A stretch of DNA of 64,000 bases, taken from Helianthus annuus. Lineage: Eukaryota; Streptophyta; Magnoliopsida; Asterales; Asteraceae. The DNA lies in NCBI RefSeq assembly GCF_002127325.2, contig NC_035446.2, positions 157,946,799 to 158,010,798 of the forward strand. The letters run 5' to 3'. The notes beneath the pieces are model-generated. The model had not been told where the DNA came from. It saw nothing but the letters and a program-made list of their open reading frames with translations, and did no database searches. The translations under genes and the position numbers were made by a program. The number at the start of each line of letters is the position of its first letter. Positions within the stretch are counted from its first letter, which is position 1. Below, in pieces: positions 1 to 11,424 of this stretch.

Positions 1-2788
1 GGGACCATTTGTGTCAATTTTTGAAACATCAAGGACCATTTTTGTAAAAAATTGAAACTTCAGGGACCAAAGTTGTAACGCTTCGCTTTTTCGTAACTTT
101 CCTTAGTTAGAAAACGTGTCTTGTATTTTTATTTTTGGAAGCTTGTTTCAAACCATTCTAAATCCGAGGCTTCGATCATGATAAAACTTATTATTTATGA
201 GAATGATACATTACCTATTCATGTTTACATAGTCGTTTAAATTCATATTCAAGTTTGATGCTTATTCGTCATTCGTATAAACACAATACTTTTGTGCACA
301 ACCACTCCATCCAATATTTACAACACGTCACCTATGATTGATATACTCCGATTTATACTTGAACCACGTTATACATACTTGTTACTACTTAACCACATAC
401 TTCCTTCTTTTCTTACCTGAAAACATATTTATTTTGTATATGAAATCTTAGGTTATACCTTAAAAAAAACATCATGTAACTAGGATAAGTAAAATATGTT
501 ATATGCATTACTTATATTGTTAAAACAAAAAAAAAAGAAAAAAAAATATAAAGATGGTAACAACTTCGATCACAACTCATGGTTGTGTAGTTGTTTTGTT
601 TTTTTTTTCTACTCTCCCCACTACACATTGTTATAATTAATTTAGAGGTTAGTTAGGTGGTAAACTAATATAACATGACATATTAAATACCTAACTTATG
701 TTTTTAACAAAAAAAAAAGATAAACAAGCATGGCCTTGCGATCGGCCAGCCTTATTGGCTGCAACTTATTGTTTTTTTTAATGTTAACATTGTTACTTTT
801 GATTAATAGAAAGTGGTGTGATTAATAAATACTACAACTAACCTTTATTGCAACAAAAAGGATATATGTTGGTTGTATGCCTCTCGGCTGCCAGCCTCAA
901 AAACAGCAACAATTTTATTTTTTTTAATTACTTAACACCCAACTAATTATCATTATGTCCACCAACCCAACCCTAATCCATATTCTATATAACCCAAGCC
1001 TCCTCTAAGCCATTTTCACTTTACAAACACCCTCACAACTCTCTCAATCATCTAAATTCGCAGCAACATCAGATTTTCGGCCAGATTCAGCAAGCTTCAC
1101 TAAAGTGAGCATAACTTCTTCGTTTCTTATCCGTTTTGCCTCATTTTTTTTCCTATGTGCTTGGATTGACCTTAGCTTCGATCCCATGGGTTTTTCACAG
1201 TAAATAAGTCTCTGGAACTCTGGCAAAAAGGCTCCAAAGTTCACTGTTCGTTTTTGTTTTTATTCAAACTTTACTAAACTTGTTCAAACTTGAGTCTAGC
1301 TCATCTCAAACCTATGTCCTTATGCTTATAACCACTTTTATGGTTAGTTAGGCTTAAAAACAAGGTTGAGACATTCAAAATTAGAGGATTTATCCTCACA
1401 AACTTTCTGTTTTGTTCAAGGGTTTAACCCACAAGTAATGTTCAAGCTCAAAGCTTGATGTATGTGTGATATAGGATTAACTTGGGTTGTCCTACATAAA
1501 AATCCACACATTGCTTGATGATTTCTTATAGATTAGTTGTTTATATTCTTGTATTACTTGTAGTTCATGACCCTCCTTGAATGTTTTTACATCAAGTGTA
1601 GTGGTGAACACTTAGAGGTGCCTAAATGGAAGCGTGTTCTTCCTACCTCCTACATGAATTCTATGACACAATAGAGGTACCTAAATGAAGATTTATCTTC
1701 TACCTCATGCTTGACTAATGAACTAAATAATATCTATAATACTTATACATATATATACTATTCTAACCCTTGATGTTGGACTCGTGTTCATTCGTCAAGA
1801 TATTAGAATAACATCACCTAAGACATAAGACTTGTCACGATTCTAATGGAACCTTGTTCCATGAAACCATATAAACTCCTTGGAGTACATAGTGTCAAGA
1901 ACAAGTATCATATGTATTAGATGATTATTTTCACATGTTATTCTCATATGTTATTTTCATGATGTTTTATTCTGAATCTCGACTCTAAACATACTTGAAC
2001 TTTAACCCCTATACATTCGGACTCTAAATCTCTACTCGTCAACAATTGGATAATCGGAAAGCATATGCAAACTTAGTGAGTACACTCGACCCATATACAT
2101 TTTAAACCACTTTTGGGTTGTAACATGTTACCATACAAAAATTTCACTTACACACACTTAAACATACTTTGTGAACTCAATCCGTTATACATGCTACTTG
2201 TTATGCTAGATAATACATGCTTTATGCCATTACTATGTTATACCCTCGCTTAACAATTATAGCGCTATAGGAGTAGCACACCACCCGACGGGGGTTTGTT
2301 AAGTCAATATACTATACGGTCTCGTCACTTTTGTGGCGAGGGATGCTAAATACTAGTGGACACTTTGGGTTTAGACGTAATGTTATGCATGCTAGTTACC
2401 TTGTATACAAATTGCCATGTGGATTCGAGTAAAATGCTTTATACTTATGCTATACTATTTAAACCTTGTGTACTCGCCTTTGCTTTTGCATTGAATTTTA
2501 TTTTAACATGTTACAGGTTGATGATGATGATGATGCTATGAAATGAAGTAGCGTTGATGCCTAGATACACATATAGACGTTTAGGTTTAAATGTTGTACC
2601 AATTTTGATTATGTTGTTATGTATTCCTTTCGAACTTGTTGTTATTTGAATTCCTTGTATTGTTGACAATTTAGTTTATGAAATGAAATCGGTTTATTAA
2701 ATATTGACGCAAATAGTGTTATGAAGTCTCTAGCAATCTTCACACTTCGTCTCATCCCGATGTTTCCGCCATTGGTTGGGGTGTGACA
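1..2788 (+). mobile_element. LTR-like remnant, 3' end at 2788
   Basis: No convincing coding frame is present. The right end reads GGTTGGGGTGTGACA, the kind of terminus seen at the 3' end of long composite gypsy LTRs. A TATA-like box (CTATATAA, about 984-991) followed by a C/T-rich leader would fit a promoter inside an LTR in plus orientation. The 5' end lies outside the window or is lost, so this is either a truncated or a solo LTR, and whether all 2.8 kb belong to one LTR is not shown. The short open frames on both strands have no recognisable domain. Confidence 0.4.
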
Positions 2789-2890
2789 AAAGTGTAAATA
2801 TATCAAAAAAGGGACCATTTGTGTCAATTTTTGAAACTCCAAGGACCATTTAAACCAAATTTTTTTAAACATATTTTTTTTTAATTTTTT
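2789..2890. repeat. recurrent 'gggaccatttgtgt' repeat phrase
   Basis: The phrase GGGACCATTTGTGTCAATTT at 2813 also opens the window at position 1. Related forms recur near 5190-5230 and 5277, and in reverse complement near 4850-4890. It is repetitive, probably terminal sequence of an element family, and flanks the block 2813-5290 on both sides. The element type is not identified. Confidence 0.5.
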
Positions 2891-3125
2891 AGTCGAAGTC
2901 GAACCGTAACCGGCGTTTGAACGACGTCTAAACCGGCAGCCGTTTGGGGCTGCGTTTGCAGCCGTAAACCGGCGTTTAAACGGCTGCAAACAAAGCCCCA
3001 AAGGGCGGCGAAATCGCAGACATTTGCGGCTGCGTTTGCAGCCGTCTAAACGCCCGTTTACGGCTGCAAACGCCGCCGCAGACGGCAACGAAAATGCAGT
3101 CGTTTAAACGCCCGTTTACGGCTGA
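2891..3125. repeat. palindrome-rich repeat block (GGCTGCGTTTGCAGCC type)
   Basis: This GC-rich block contains repeated inverted motifs such as GGCTGCGTTTGCAGCCG and CGTTTAAACG. It opens with TAGTCGAAGTCGAACCGTAA, the same motif that is amplified in the array at 4026-4837. It overlaps the start of the ATHILA-like open frame. Confidence 0.6.
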
Positions 3126-3837
3126 TTATTATTTACTGACTGGTTTCCATTTATGCAGGTATTTGCACAAGATGATTTCCACTTCGATCACTGCTCGAAA
3201 CAAAAGCCGGGAGTGGTGTACGAGTGGTGACTTGTTCTTTTTATATTGCCTCTTATACAAGAAGCCGTGCGCTCTCGCCTACGGGTTGGCGCAGTATTTC
3301 GCCTCCGCGCATCATCGACAGGAGCGCGGAATGCTATTCGCTGGCGCCTACGTGACCAAGATAGCCCATTCGTTGGGCTATCATCCGGAGAACGACCGCG
3401 GCCGTGTAGGCCCGGCGACACAGCCAAAGCGGATGGGGATGAACACAGTAAACGGGATGCATATTACCAAAGACTTTCCATGCGGGAAGCGGTTAAAGAA
3501 ACTGGACGGCACGCAATACGAGCTTACACAACTGCCAGAAGAGTTCCCTCTGTTTTATCCCCCGCACGATCCGGAGCCGCCGGAGCCGCATGAGCCGGCC
3601 GCCGTTCTTCCGCAGCCACCACAGCCGCGTGGACCACCCGGGGCGCCCCAGTTCCCACGCCATGTTTGGCCCGGTCCTGACCCGTCACATCAGCGGCTGC
3701 TTCGAAACGTTGAAAGAAACAATTATTTGTTAGAGTGGGTGGCTGCGGCGCTGCAGCAGCATCGACAGCATGACGGGTTACCTCCACTACCCTTCATTGC
3801 GGATGCGGACTGGGATCAGCATCAGCAGCAGCAGTAG
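3094..3837 (+). CDS. ATHILA retrotransposon ORF1-like protein, partial
   Basis: This is an open frame of 247 codons. The central part (about residues 30-100) contains SREWCTSGDLFFLYCLLY followed by a stretch with LAQYFASAHHRQERG. I recognise this as the conserved region of the ATHILA-type 'retrotransposon ORF1' proteins of Ty3/gypsy elements, probably a capsid-related product. A proline-rich segment follows (about 145-190), then a glutamine-rich tail. The annotated ATG lies in the palindrome block, so the N terminus is probably not original, and no pol genes or LTRs of an ATHILA element flank it. It is therefore likely a captured or orphan fragment. The family assignment is from memory of the conserved motif. 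The strand and frame are clear from GC content and the uninterrupted frame. Confidence 0.6.
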   Translation: MQSFKRPFTADYYLLTGFHLCRYLHKMISTSITARNKSREWCTSGDLFFLYCLLYKKPCALAYGLAQYFASAHHRQERGMLFAGAYVTKIAHSLGYHPENDRGRVGPATQPKRMGMNTVNGMHITKDFPCGKRLKKLDGTQYELTQLPEEFPLFYPPHDPEPPEPHEPAAVLPQPPQPRGPPGAPQFPRHVWPGPDPSHQRLLRNVERNNYLLEWVAAALQQHRQHDGLPPLPFIADADWDQHQQQQ

Positions 3838-3886
3838 CACCATCAGGAGCAGCAGCAGCAGCATCAGGAGCAGCAGCAGTACTATT
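3815..3886 (+). repeat. CAG-rich short repeat
   Basis: An imperfect run of CAG, CATCAG and GAGCAG units encodes the glutamine tail of the ATHILA-like frame and continues past its stop codon at 3835-3837. Confidence 0.8.
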
Positions 3887-4025
3887 TTATCATTTTGTTA
3901 TGTATGGACAAACTTTGTTATGTATATATCAAACTTCGGTGTAAACAGTTTCACATATTTTGAAATGTTATATTTTGAAATTCAGGCAGGTTATATAAAC
4001 AGTTTCACGTATTTTGTTATATTTT

Positions 4026-4837
4026 AACGACGAACTTAGTTTCGACGCTCGTTAGGACCGTACGCGCCTTACGAGCGTCGAAACTAAGTTCGTCGTTAAA
4101 ATATATATTTTTTTTATTATTTAGTCGAAGTCGAACCGTAAGGCGCGTAGGTCCCTAACGAGCGTCGAAACTAAGTTCGTCGTTTTATATTTTAACGACG
4201 AACTTAGTTTCGACGCTCGTTAGGGACCTACGCGCCGTTACGTGCGTTGAAACTAAGTTCGTCGTTAAAATATATATATTTTTTTATTATTTAGTCGAAG
4301 TCGAACCGTAAGGCGCGTAGGTCCCTAACGCGTCGAAACTAATTTCGTCGTTAAAATATAAAACGACGAACTTAGTTTCGACGCTCGTTAGGGACCTACG
4401 CGCCTTACGGTTCGACTTCGACTAAATAATAAAAAAATATATATTTTAACGACGAACTTAGTTTCGACGCACGTAAGGCGCGTACGGTCCTAACGAGCGT
4501 CGAAACTAAGGTCGTCGTTAAAATATATATTTTTTTTATTATTTAGTCGAAGTCGAACCGTAAGGCGCGTAGGTCCCTAACGCGTCAAAACTAAGTTCGT
4601 CGTTAAAATATAAAACGACAAACTTAGTTTCGACGCTCGTTAGGGACCTACGCGCCTTCCGGTTCGACTTCGACTAAATAAAAAAATATAATTTAACGAC
4701 GAACTTAGTTTCGACGCACGTAAGGCGCGTACGGTCGTAACGAGCGTCGAAACTAAGTTCGTCGTTAAAATATATATTTTTTTATTATTTAGTCGAAGTC
4801 GAACCGTAAGGCGCGTAGGTCCCTAACGAGCGTCAGA
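4026..4837. repeat. array of alternating inverted repeats
   Basis: Two modules, one containing AACGACGAACTTAGTTTCGA and one containing TAGTCGAAGTCGAACCGTAA, recur in alternating orientation about ten times, separated by AT-rich TATATATTTTTTTTATTATT spacers. A palindromic hybrid unit recurs near 4026, 4193, 4448 and 4693, so the higher-order period is about 245-255 bp. Any transcript would fold into long hairpins. There is no coding potential. The second module is also present once at 2891, at the other side of the ATHILA-like frame, which suggests the array grew from the element's own terminal sequence. Confidence 0.85.
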
Positions 4838-4851
4838 AATATATATAGGTC

Positions 4852-5226
4852 CCTGATGTTTCATAGATTGGCACAAATGGTCCCTGTCAGGGACTATTTT
4901 TGTAAAAACTGAAACTGAGGGACTAATTTTGTACACCAGTTAACAAATACACTGCGTATTGGTCAATACTCAGCGTATAAGGAAGGCCATATACGCTGCG
5001 TATTGGTCAATACGCAGCGTATACAAAACTGGTAAACTTTTGATACTTCAAACCCACCCAAATAAATGACCCCATTTTTCCAGATGTTTTATATACGCTG
5101 CGTATTGACCAATACGCAGCGTATTGTTAACTGGTGTACAAAATTAGTCCCTCAGTTTCAGTTTTTACAGAAATAGTCCCTGAAAGGGATCATTTGTGCC
5201 TATCTATGAAACATCAGGGACCTATA
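4852..5226. repeat. long inverted repeat with inner TACGCTGCGTA palindromes
   Basis: The left part, from AGGTCCCTGATGTTTCATAG, is matched in reverse complement by the right part ending CTATGAAACATCAGGGACCT. The arms are roughly 120-140 bp with a few mismatches. Near the centre sit two copies of a short palindrome of the form TACGCTGCGTATTG + spacer + CAATACGCAGCGTA (near 4993-5023 and 5093-5121). The block has the layout of a foldback or MITE-like element. I did not find a target-site duplication. Confidence 0.7.
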
Positions 5227-5376
5227 ATGTAAAAATGGAAAGATCAGGGACCAAATTGTAAATATATCAAAAAAGAGGGACCATTTGTGTAAAAGTCAAT
5301 AGGATGCGTATTGATCAATACGCATAATAGAAACCTTGTTTTCTGTGCAATGATTGGTTATCAAGCACTGAGATCT

Positions 5377-5470
5377 AGGGTTTATCTACGCTGCGTAGTG
5401 GTCAATACGCAGCGTATAGGGTTAACCCAATACGCTGCGTATTGACCACTACGCAGCGTAGATAAACCCT
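5377..5470. repeat. perfect 94-bp palindrome (41-bp arms)
   Basis: Positions 5377-5417 and 5430-5470 are exact reverse complements of each other over 41 bases. The 12-base spacer (5418-5429) itself contains GGGTTAACCC. Each arm contains the TACGCTGCGTA-type palindrome seen at 4993 and 5093. The DNA can form a cruciform, and any RNA a near-perfect hairpin. Confidence 0.95.
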
Positions 5471-5969
5471 AAATTTTGCTAGGGTTTGGTGTGCCAATAG
5501 GCACTTTAGTGTGCCAATAGGCACACTCTATCTCGATGTTTTCTCTCAATCCCAAGGCGATCTTCACAATGGTGATGATCACCTTGTATAACTACGATCG
5601 AGGCAGGCAGGAGCTTTGTTTCAAGATTCAACCGAACATGAAGGGCATGGGTTATGAAGCTTGCATGTTATGCTGTCTTCTTTTACAGTTCGCTTAGTTG
5701 GGTCAAATATGGGACCTGGTTCGAGGTGATATCAACACGGTTTGAGTCTATGATTATGGTTTGGGCATGAAGGTTCTATAGGTTGTTGTAGGTGTGTTGC
5801 ATGGTGATTCTATAGGTTGCGCATGGGAGGTGAAAGAGTTACATGTGTGTGAGATGTAAGGATGTGGATCGGAAAGAATAAAAAAGAAAGAACGCCATGC
5901 ACACCTGCTAAGTAATTCATGGGAGGTCCTCGGGTAAAGAAAGAAAGAATAAAGAAACAATAACACAAG
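5471..5969. other. spacer without recognisable gene
   Basis: Near 5490-5525 the segment GTGTGCCAATAGGCAC occurs twice in tandem. The minus-strand open frame 5754-5966 lacks any recognisable motif and looks fortuitous. Nothing else was identified. Confidence 0.5.
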
Positions 5970-7445
5970 CTAGCACATAGCTTAATTACTTACATCGGCA
6001 ATATTGGAAAAGAAGCAAGCTAGTAAGCACCATGATTAATTAATTTATTTAAGCAAGCTAACAACCACGCCCCGAATTATTTGTGATGCGTGTATTTCGG
6101 TAAGGTTTCACTTGAGAACGTGGTTCGTGGCCGTTAGCTCTTGGATTTAGAATCTTTGTAACCGGTGAGTTCTAATTCCTTATTTTTCTTAAATATTTTC
6201 AAGGTTAGCATACATGCTTTTTACATTGTTCATACATGTTACAAGTTATTTAATTTACGAGCTTTGAGATTGTAAATGTTAGATAAATGTTTTCATCCGT
6301 TAATGGTTTTTATGAGGTATTAGTTAATTGGATTTTATTTGTCCGGCATAAACGTATTACATTTTTATAGTGATGTCGAGGTCGTAGGGGTATGAGGTGT
6401 GGTAGGTTTCGATATTAAAAGCACGACCTAGTCATGCGGAATATTAATTGGTATTACTATCATAGGTTTCAAACGTTAGGGGTAACAGGAATATGAAGGT
6501 AGCAGTTGCCGGGTAGTTGACATGCTTTAGACCTTATATGTATGTCTATGCTTTATGTGATTTAGCATCCTTGAGGTGCTTGATGCGGGTTACTCGTGAT
6601 GGCGGTGTTACCTTCGGGGTGACGTCAGGTCACGAGAAACATCCTTGAGGTGTTTAAATGATTAGCCTTATTGGCAACACTTGATTCTTTGAGGGCAAAT
6701 GATGATAAGCCTACGGGAAACATCTGATGTGTTAGGTTCCCAACTTATGTGCTTAAGTGTTTCACACTAGTTAAATGGTGGGTAAATGATGATTATTTGC
6801 CCAGTTGACGAATGATGTTAAATGATGCGAGCGATAAATGATGTTTTATTATGTAGTTGGCGAGTGATGTTAAAATGTGTTGTTCTCGGACGAGGTTAAG
6901 TTACAATTGAGCTTTTAGGCGTTTTATTGTTATTTCCTAGATACTGGTCGGTTTGATTAATCGTCCTATAAATTAAGATGCATTGTCGGTTATCCTTTAG
7001 TAATTAAGTAATCTTATCCACATCATAAATGATTAGTTATAAGATGATTGGATCTAGGATATGGGTAGAGTTTTGGTTGTTTCGGGTGAAGGGTTGGAGT
7101 CGTTAAACTTTAAAATGATGTTAACGTATTTTAATAAACGTTGGTGATTTTACAATGATGATGTTAAAATTTTCAAATAAAGCATTTGGGATGGGTTTTA
7201 AATGCTTCTACTTAAACTCTTAGGACTCACTTAGCATAGCTGACTTTTTCATGTATGTTAGATTGTTTTGCAGGTGTGTGATTGGAGTCGATGTTGCTCT
7301 TAGCTGTTGGATGAGATTACTCGTGATAGGTGGAAGACAGTTGGTTTGTTAATGATTAAATAACATTTTGCGTTTCAATTAATCATGTACTGTTTTAATT
7401 GAAAATTTCCGTTGCGTATTTCGAGAAAAAGTGTTATTTTCAAAC
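5970..7445 (+). mobile_element. probable truncated gypsy LTR fragment
   Basis: The stretch is non-coding and resembles long composite gypsy LTRs in texture. It has GATGATG-rich middle sequence, then a 3' part with TTAGGACTCACTTAGC, and an end with AATTTCCGTTGCGTATTTC, close to the CTTCCGTTGCGACTTTTTG seen at the 3' end of the LTR ending at 11986. No clear terminal bases or target duplication were found, so the boundaries are approximate. Confidence 0.35.
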
Positions 7446-8300
7446 TGTACACTTTTATGTGACCCAACAATAAGGTGCCCAGTTAGGGGGCCATACACAA
7501 TCCCAGAAGACAACAGATATGCATAGCCATGCTTCATTTGGGGATGGTCATGCCTATTCCACATCAAGTCTAAAGAAATGAATCATGTGGGACAAAATAA
7601 AGTAAAGACAAACACAAGGCCTAACAGTTATTGTTAGGAGATAACCTGCAAAAAGGAAAAAAGAACTTTGTCCTTCTCGTTTCCCCTGGTACAACAAGTA
7701 CTACCCTCTAGAAAGCTTTAGCCTTCAAGTATGTATAATATGCCAAAAATGCAGTCTCTGGAAGGATCAGCACCATCGTGCCCACATTAAGCACGGTCAT
7801 GCATTAACCAACAATTCACCAAGACGTTAGTAGCTACGCATGACCATGGCATTTAAAGATAAAATTCAGAAGCATCGAGATCCAACAAAACTAACAAGAT
7901 TGAAGACATAGTCAGAACACGTTCCCATGCACGACCGTGCATAATACCACACCTATGCCGAAACCATCCAGGGGGGGACCTGAATCTGCCAAAAGTACAA
8001 GATCGGTGGTTTGTTTGGAGACAACAAGTACACGTACAACTGTTCACTCGTACCAGACAACCACAATAAATAGAGGCCTTAGGTTCTTCATTTCTTCTCA
8101 TCCCTGGAATCACATGATTCCCACACCCATCAAGGGGCTCTATAGCCCCCCAAATACCCCTTGGGGTTTGGGGATCACTCCACAACCCACTTGTAATAGA
8201 CAAAGAGAAAGAGAAAAAAATTTGTAATTATTCATCTTCAAGAAGCTTTTTTTTTGTTATTGCACTTGTTCCTCCCGAACCTTGCCATGATCATTGTTTG
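7446..8300 (+). mobile_element. possible LTR with GCAYGACCRTGC motif cluster
   Basis: A cluster of related partly palindromic motifs (GGTCATGCC near 7549, CACGGTCATGC near 7791, GCATGACCATGGC near 7837, GCACGACCGTGC near 7928) precedes a TATA-like box (AATAAATAG near 8066) and a leader. This is the arrangement expected for U3-R of an LTR. Terminal TG...CA and a target duplication were not established. No protein is encoded, and the open frames on both strands at 7853-8227 overlap each other and lack domains. Confidence 0.3.
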
Positions 8301-10996
8301 TGAGCAAGCTTGTATGGCCCATGTTTGCTAAACTTCTTATATTTCTTCGGTTAAAGATGACGCTTGGTATGAATTAAATGTTTAAACTTTAGCAAAGTGG
8401 TGCGTTAGGTTTTGATAATTCTTTCGATCTTTTTTCTTTGTTTATGGGATTTTGTTATTTAGTTTTGGTCTTTGATCTTATGAGTGGTGTGAAGCTTATT
8501 AGTACATCTATGGTGTGTAACAACCTATATACTAGTAAAGGGATCCGATTTTCATAATGGCTAACCCATTTGTGGTTGAAAGATCACATCTTGATATTAT
8601 CCCTTACTTATCAACAACTTCATTGGAGCCTATATGGTCCACATACTAGGCTTCAGTGTTAAGCCAAAACTTGGTTGACCGACATCGCCTACACAGTCTT
8701 TGTAACACCCCAAAAACCGAATTATTAATTTGCTAGTTTGTTATCATGTTTATCAAAATGAGGTATAATAACTGGGTTAGTAAACCTAGTTAAATGTCTA
8801 GCAAATTAAGTAAAGGAATGAAGGTAAGCCAAATATGATGGTGTCATGAATTTAAGGGGCTAAGGTTGCCAAATTAGAAACTTGAATTGGGTAAAAAAAA
8901 TAATAAAAAGAAAAATAAAAACTCACACACATACGTGTGTGAGTCTGGACGATCGAACAAGGGAGCAGGGCAAGGTGAAACCCTAGTTTCACCAAATCCA
9001 TCAAATTCAGAAGAGATTTCAAGGAAAATCGAATGCATGAGCCTCTATTCTTGAACATCTAACCTTGTTCATTGATGTGGTAAGTCCAATTTCGTGATTT
9101 GATGAATTGTAGGAAATGGGTTTCAACCCAATCATGAGTTGTAATATGATTTGTGTAAATTGGATGTTGGGACTACTCTTAGAACATAAATCATGTTCGA
9201 TTTTTTTTAAGTTAGTTGAAATATTTTAGTATAAACCCATTTTGTGAGAATATGTTATGAGTAGGAGGATTGAAATTGATACAACTATGTGAAGTTTGAA
9301 CTATTATGTTGTTAGAGAACTTGAATCTTGGACAAATGGGGGTAGGATGAAAGATTTCTATGAATTTGGTTGATTGTTAATATGTCACGTGAAGAATTAG
9401 TAGGAATCATGCTTTAAAAGCTTGTACATAATGTTTCGCAAATGCGAAACCCACCAAGTGTTCGATGAAATGCCTAAGAGAACAAATTTGTGAAATTGTA
9501 TGAGATTTAGCATGAATATGTGTTAGAATCATCTTTGGAACATGGGTTAAGTATGGTTTTCGTTAATTTGATGATTTGGGATGAAACCCGTTAGTTAGGG
9601 TGAAGATGATGACTAGAATCACCTCCTATGTTCAAGTCTTGTTGAATGATTGATGTATTAAGTGGGTATGATGAATTATTGTTAGATGAATTAGGAGGAA
9701 TATGATGATGCTATGTTTAATGTTCATTTGGAATGATATATGATGATTAGTAGTAGGATTTGATGGGTTATGTATGAGTTTAGAAGATTTATGTATGAAT
9801 TAGTTGTACGTTATGCTTAAGAGGTGGTACACACACACACACCAAGCGTATGATAAGATGTATATAGTGTCGTCCGTATAGTCGATTATGATGTTACGGG
9901 TATATGATGATAAGTCGATAGTTAAGTATGGTTAATAGTTGACTTTTGAAAGTCAACTAAGTATAAGAAACATGATTTGACTCGTAGTCGTAAATGTAAG
10001 TTGATGGGAAGTCGTATGGTACATGTTATAGCAATCCGTGTTAAATGTAATGACATGATGAGTTACATGAGTTTAAACGTATACGGATATGATTATATGA
10101 GTTATGTTTGTTAGAAATGATTAATGAAAGTTGAGTGTGAAATATGTGATTGATATGATTGTTATCATGTACGAATGCATATGCTAATAGGAGTGTGATC
10201 TTGATGAAAAGAGAGTATAGGAATCATGTCAAAACGGACTCAAGCATAAAAGAATAACGGGTCAAGAAAAGGCGAGGAATTGGATACGAGCACGGACGCA
10301 TAAGGTAAGTGATTCCGTAATCACTTCTTAGTTTGTTCAAGTAATGTAGCGTTTTAATTAATTAAACATGATGTATAATGTCAAATATGGTTTTAGTTGA
10401 ATGAAATCGGTGAATTTTTCTAAGTAGACCAAACGGGTCAAAATGAGGTCTTATGATTATATCGAAATGTTGTATAAGAAATGGCTACGGTAGTATAACC
10501 GGTTAATGAGTAGAATTGCACATAAATACGCAATCCGGGAATCGGAGATGTGGTTTAATAGTCAAAAGACTCAGATGTGAGTTTGGTTTAATAGATATAC
10601 ATTTGCGCAAGTGGAGGTTTTAGTAACAAAGTTTGATTCGTAGATTTAAATGGAATGAATGAGTTTAATGAATACCGGGTATCGGGTGCGTAAACCCCAA
10701 GTACGAAACTCTGGATAAAATAAAAGTATTATGGTTATAATGTTCATGTATGTTTTGGGTTAAAACAAATGAGTGGTTTGATGAAAACATAAACGGGTCG
10801 AATAATTAGAAAATGATTATTAAGCCGAAAGCGCGTAAGTTAAGAATTTCCTTAAACCGAACGTGGGATTTCAAGTCCATATGATAGAGGATTAAATTAC
10901 GATCACGTAGGAAAAAGAATCGGGTAAAACGGACAAGAAATGAGAAAGTTATGACCAAAACTGTAAAAATTCGTCATGCTGAAAGTTGCAGGTCTG

Positions 10997-11110
10997 AACC
11001 AGGCGCAAGGTTGCGCCCCCCTGGCACAAGGTTGCGCCCCTGACTGATGTCATCTGTATTGCGCCAGAACTGGCACAAGGTTGCGCCAGATTGGTTTCTT
11101 CTTGCGCCAA
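10997..11110. repeat. cluster of GGCGCAAGGTTGCGCC-like motifs in LTR
   Basis: CACAAGGTTGCGCC or CGCAAGGTTGCGCC occurs three times. TTGCGCCAG and CTTGCGCCAATT occur as partial copies. The motif is close to palindromic. Confidence 0.75.
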
Positions 11111-11346
11111 TTGCTGGTTCTTTCATATTTTTCACATTCTTCAACTCTAAACTTGTGTGAAGGCTATCTAAATACGTTATATGCATTATATAACTATATG
11201 TAAGTATGTAAGAATGTACGTGTAGATGTGTTTATGTTTGCATGTATGTTTTCGGGTGTATTTAAATAGATGTATGACTATACATATATGAAAGTATGTA
11301 CATATGTATTAAATGGGATTGAATGTACACAAAGGAATAAAGCTTG

Positions 11347-11377
<31 letters not shown>

Positions 11378-11424
11378 GTATGTATGTACATAAGTATGTA
11401 TGCATGTATGTATGTAGGTATGAA
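11347..11424. repeat. (TATG)n microsatellite
   Basis: A run of TATG units with minor interruptions lies inside the solo LTR. It produces a spurious minus-strand frame rich in histidine, threonine and tyrosine (11278-11481). Confidence 0.9.

Noticed and set aside
2642..3088. 148-codon minus-strand open frame
   Set aside because: Its arginine/alanine-rich part is a by-product of the GGCTGCGTTTGCAGCC palindromes, and the rest is spacer. No domain.
4026..4837. CRISPR-like array
   Set aside because: Repeats alternate in orientation and spacers are low-complexity AT sequence. The context is a plant nuclear genome and there are no cas genes.
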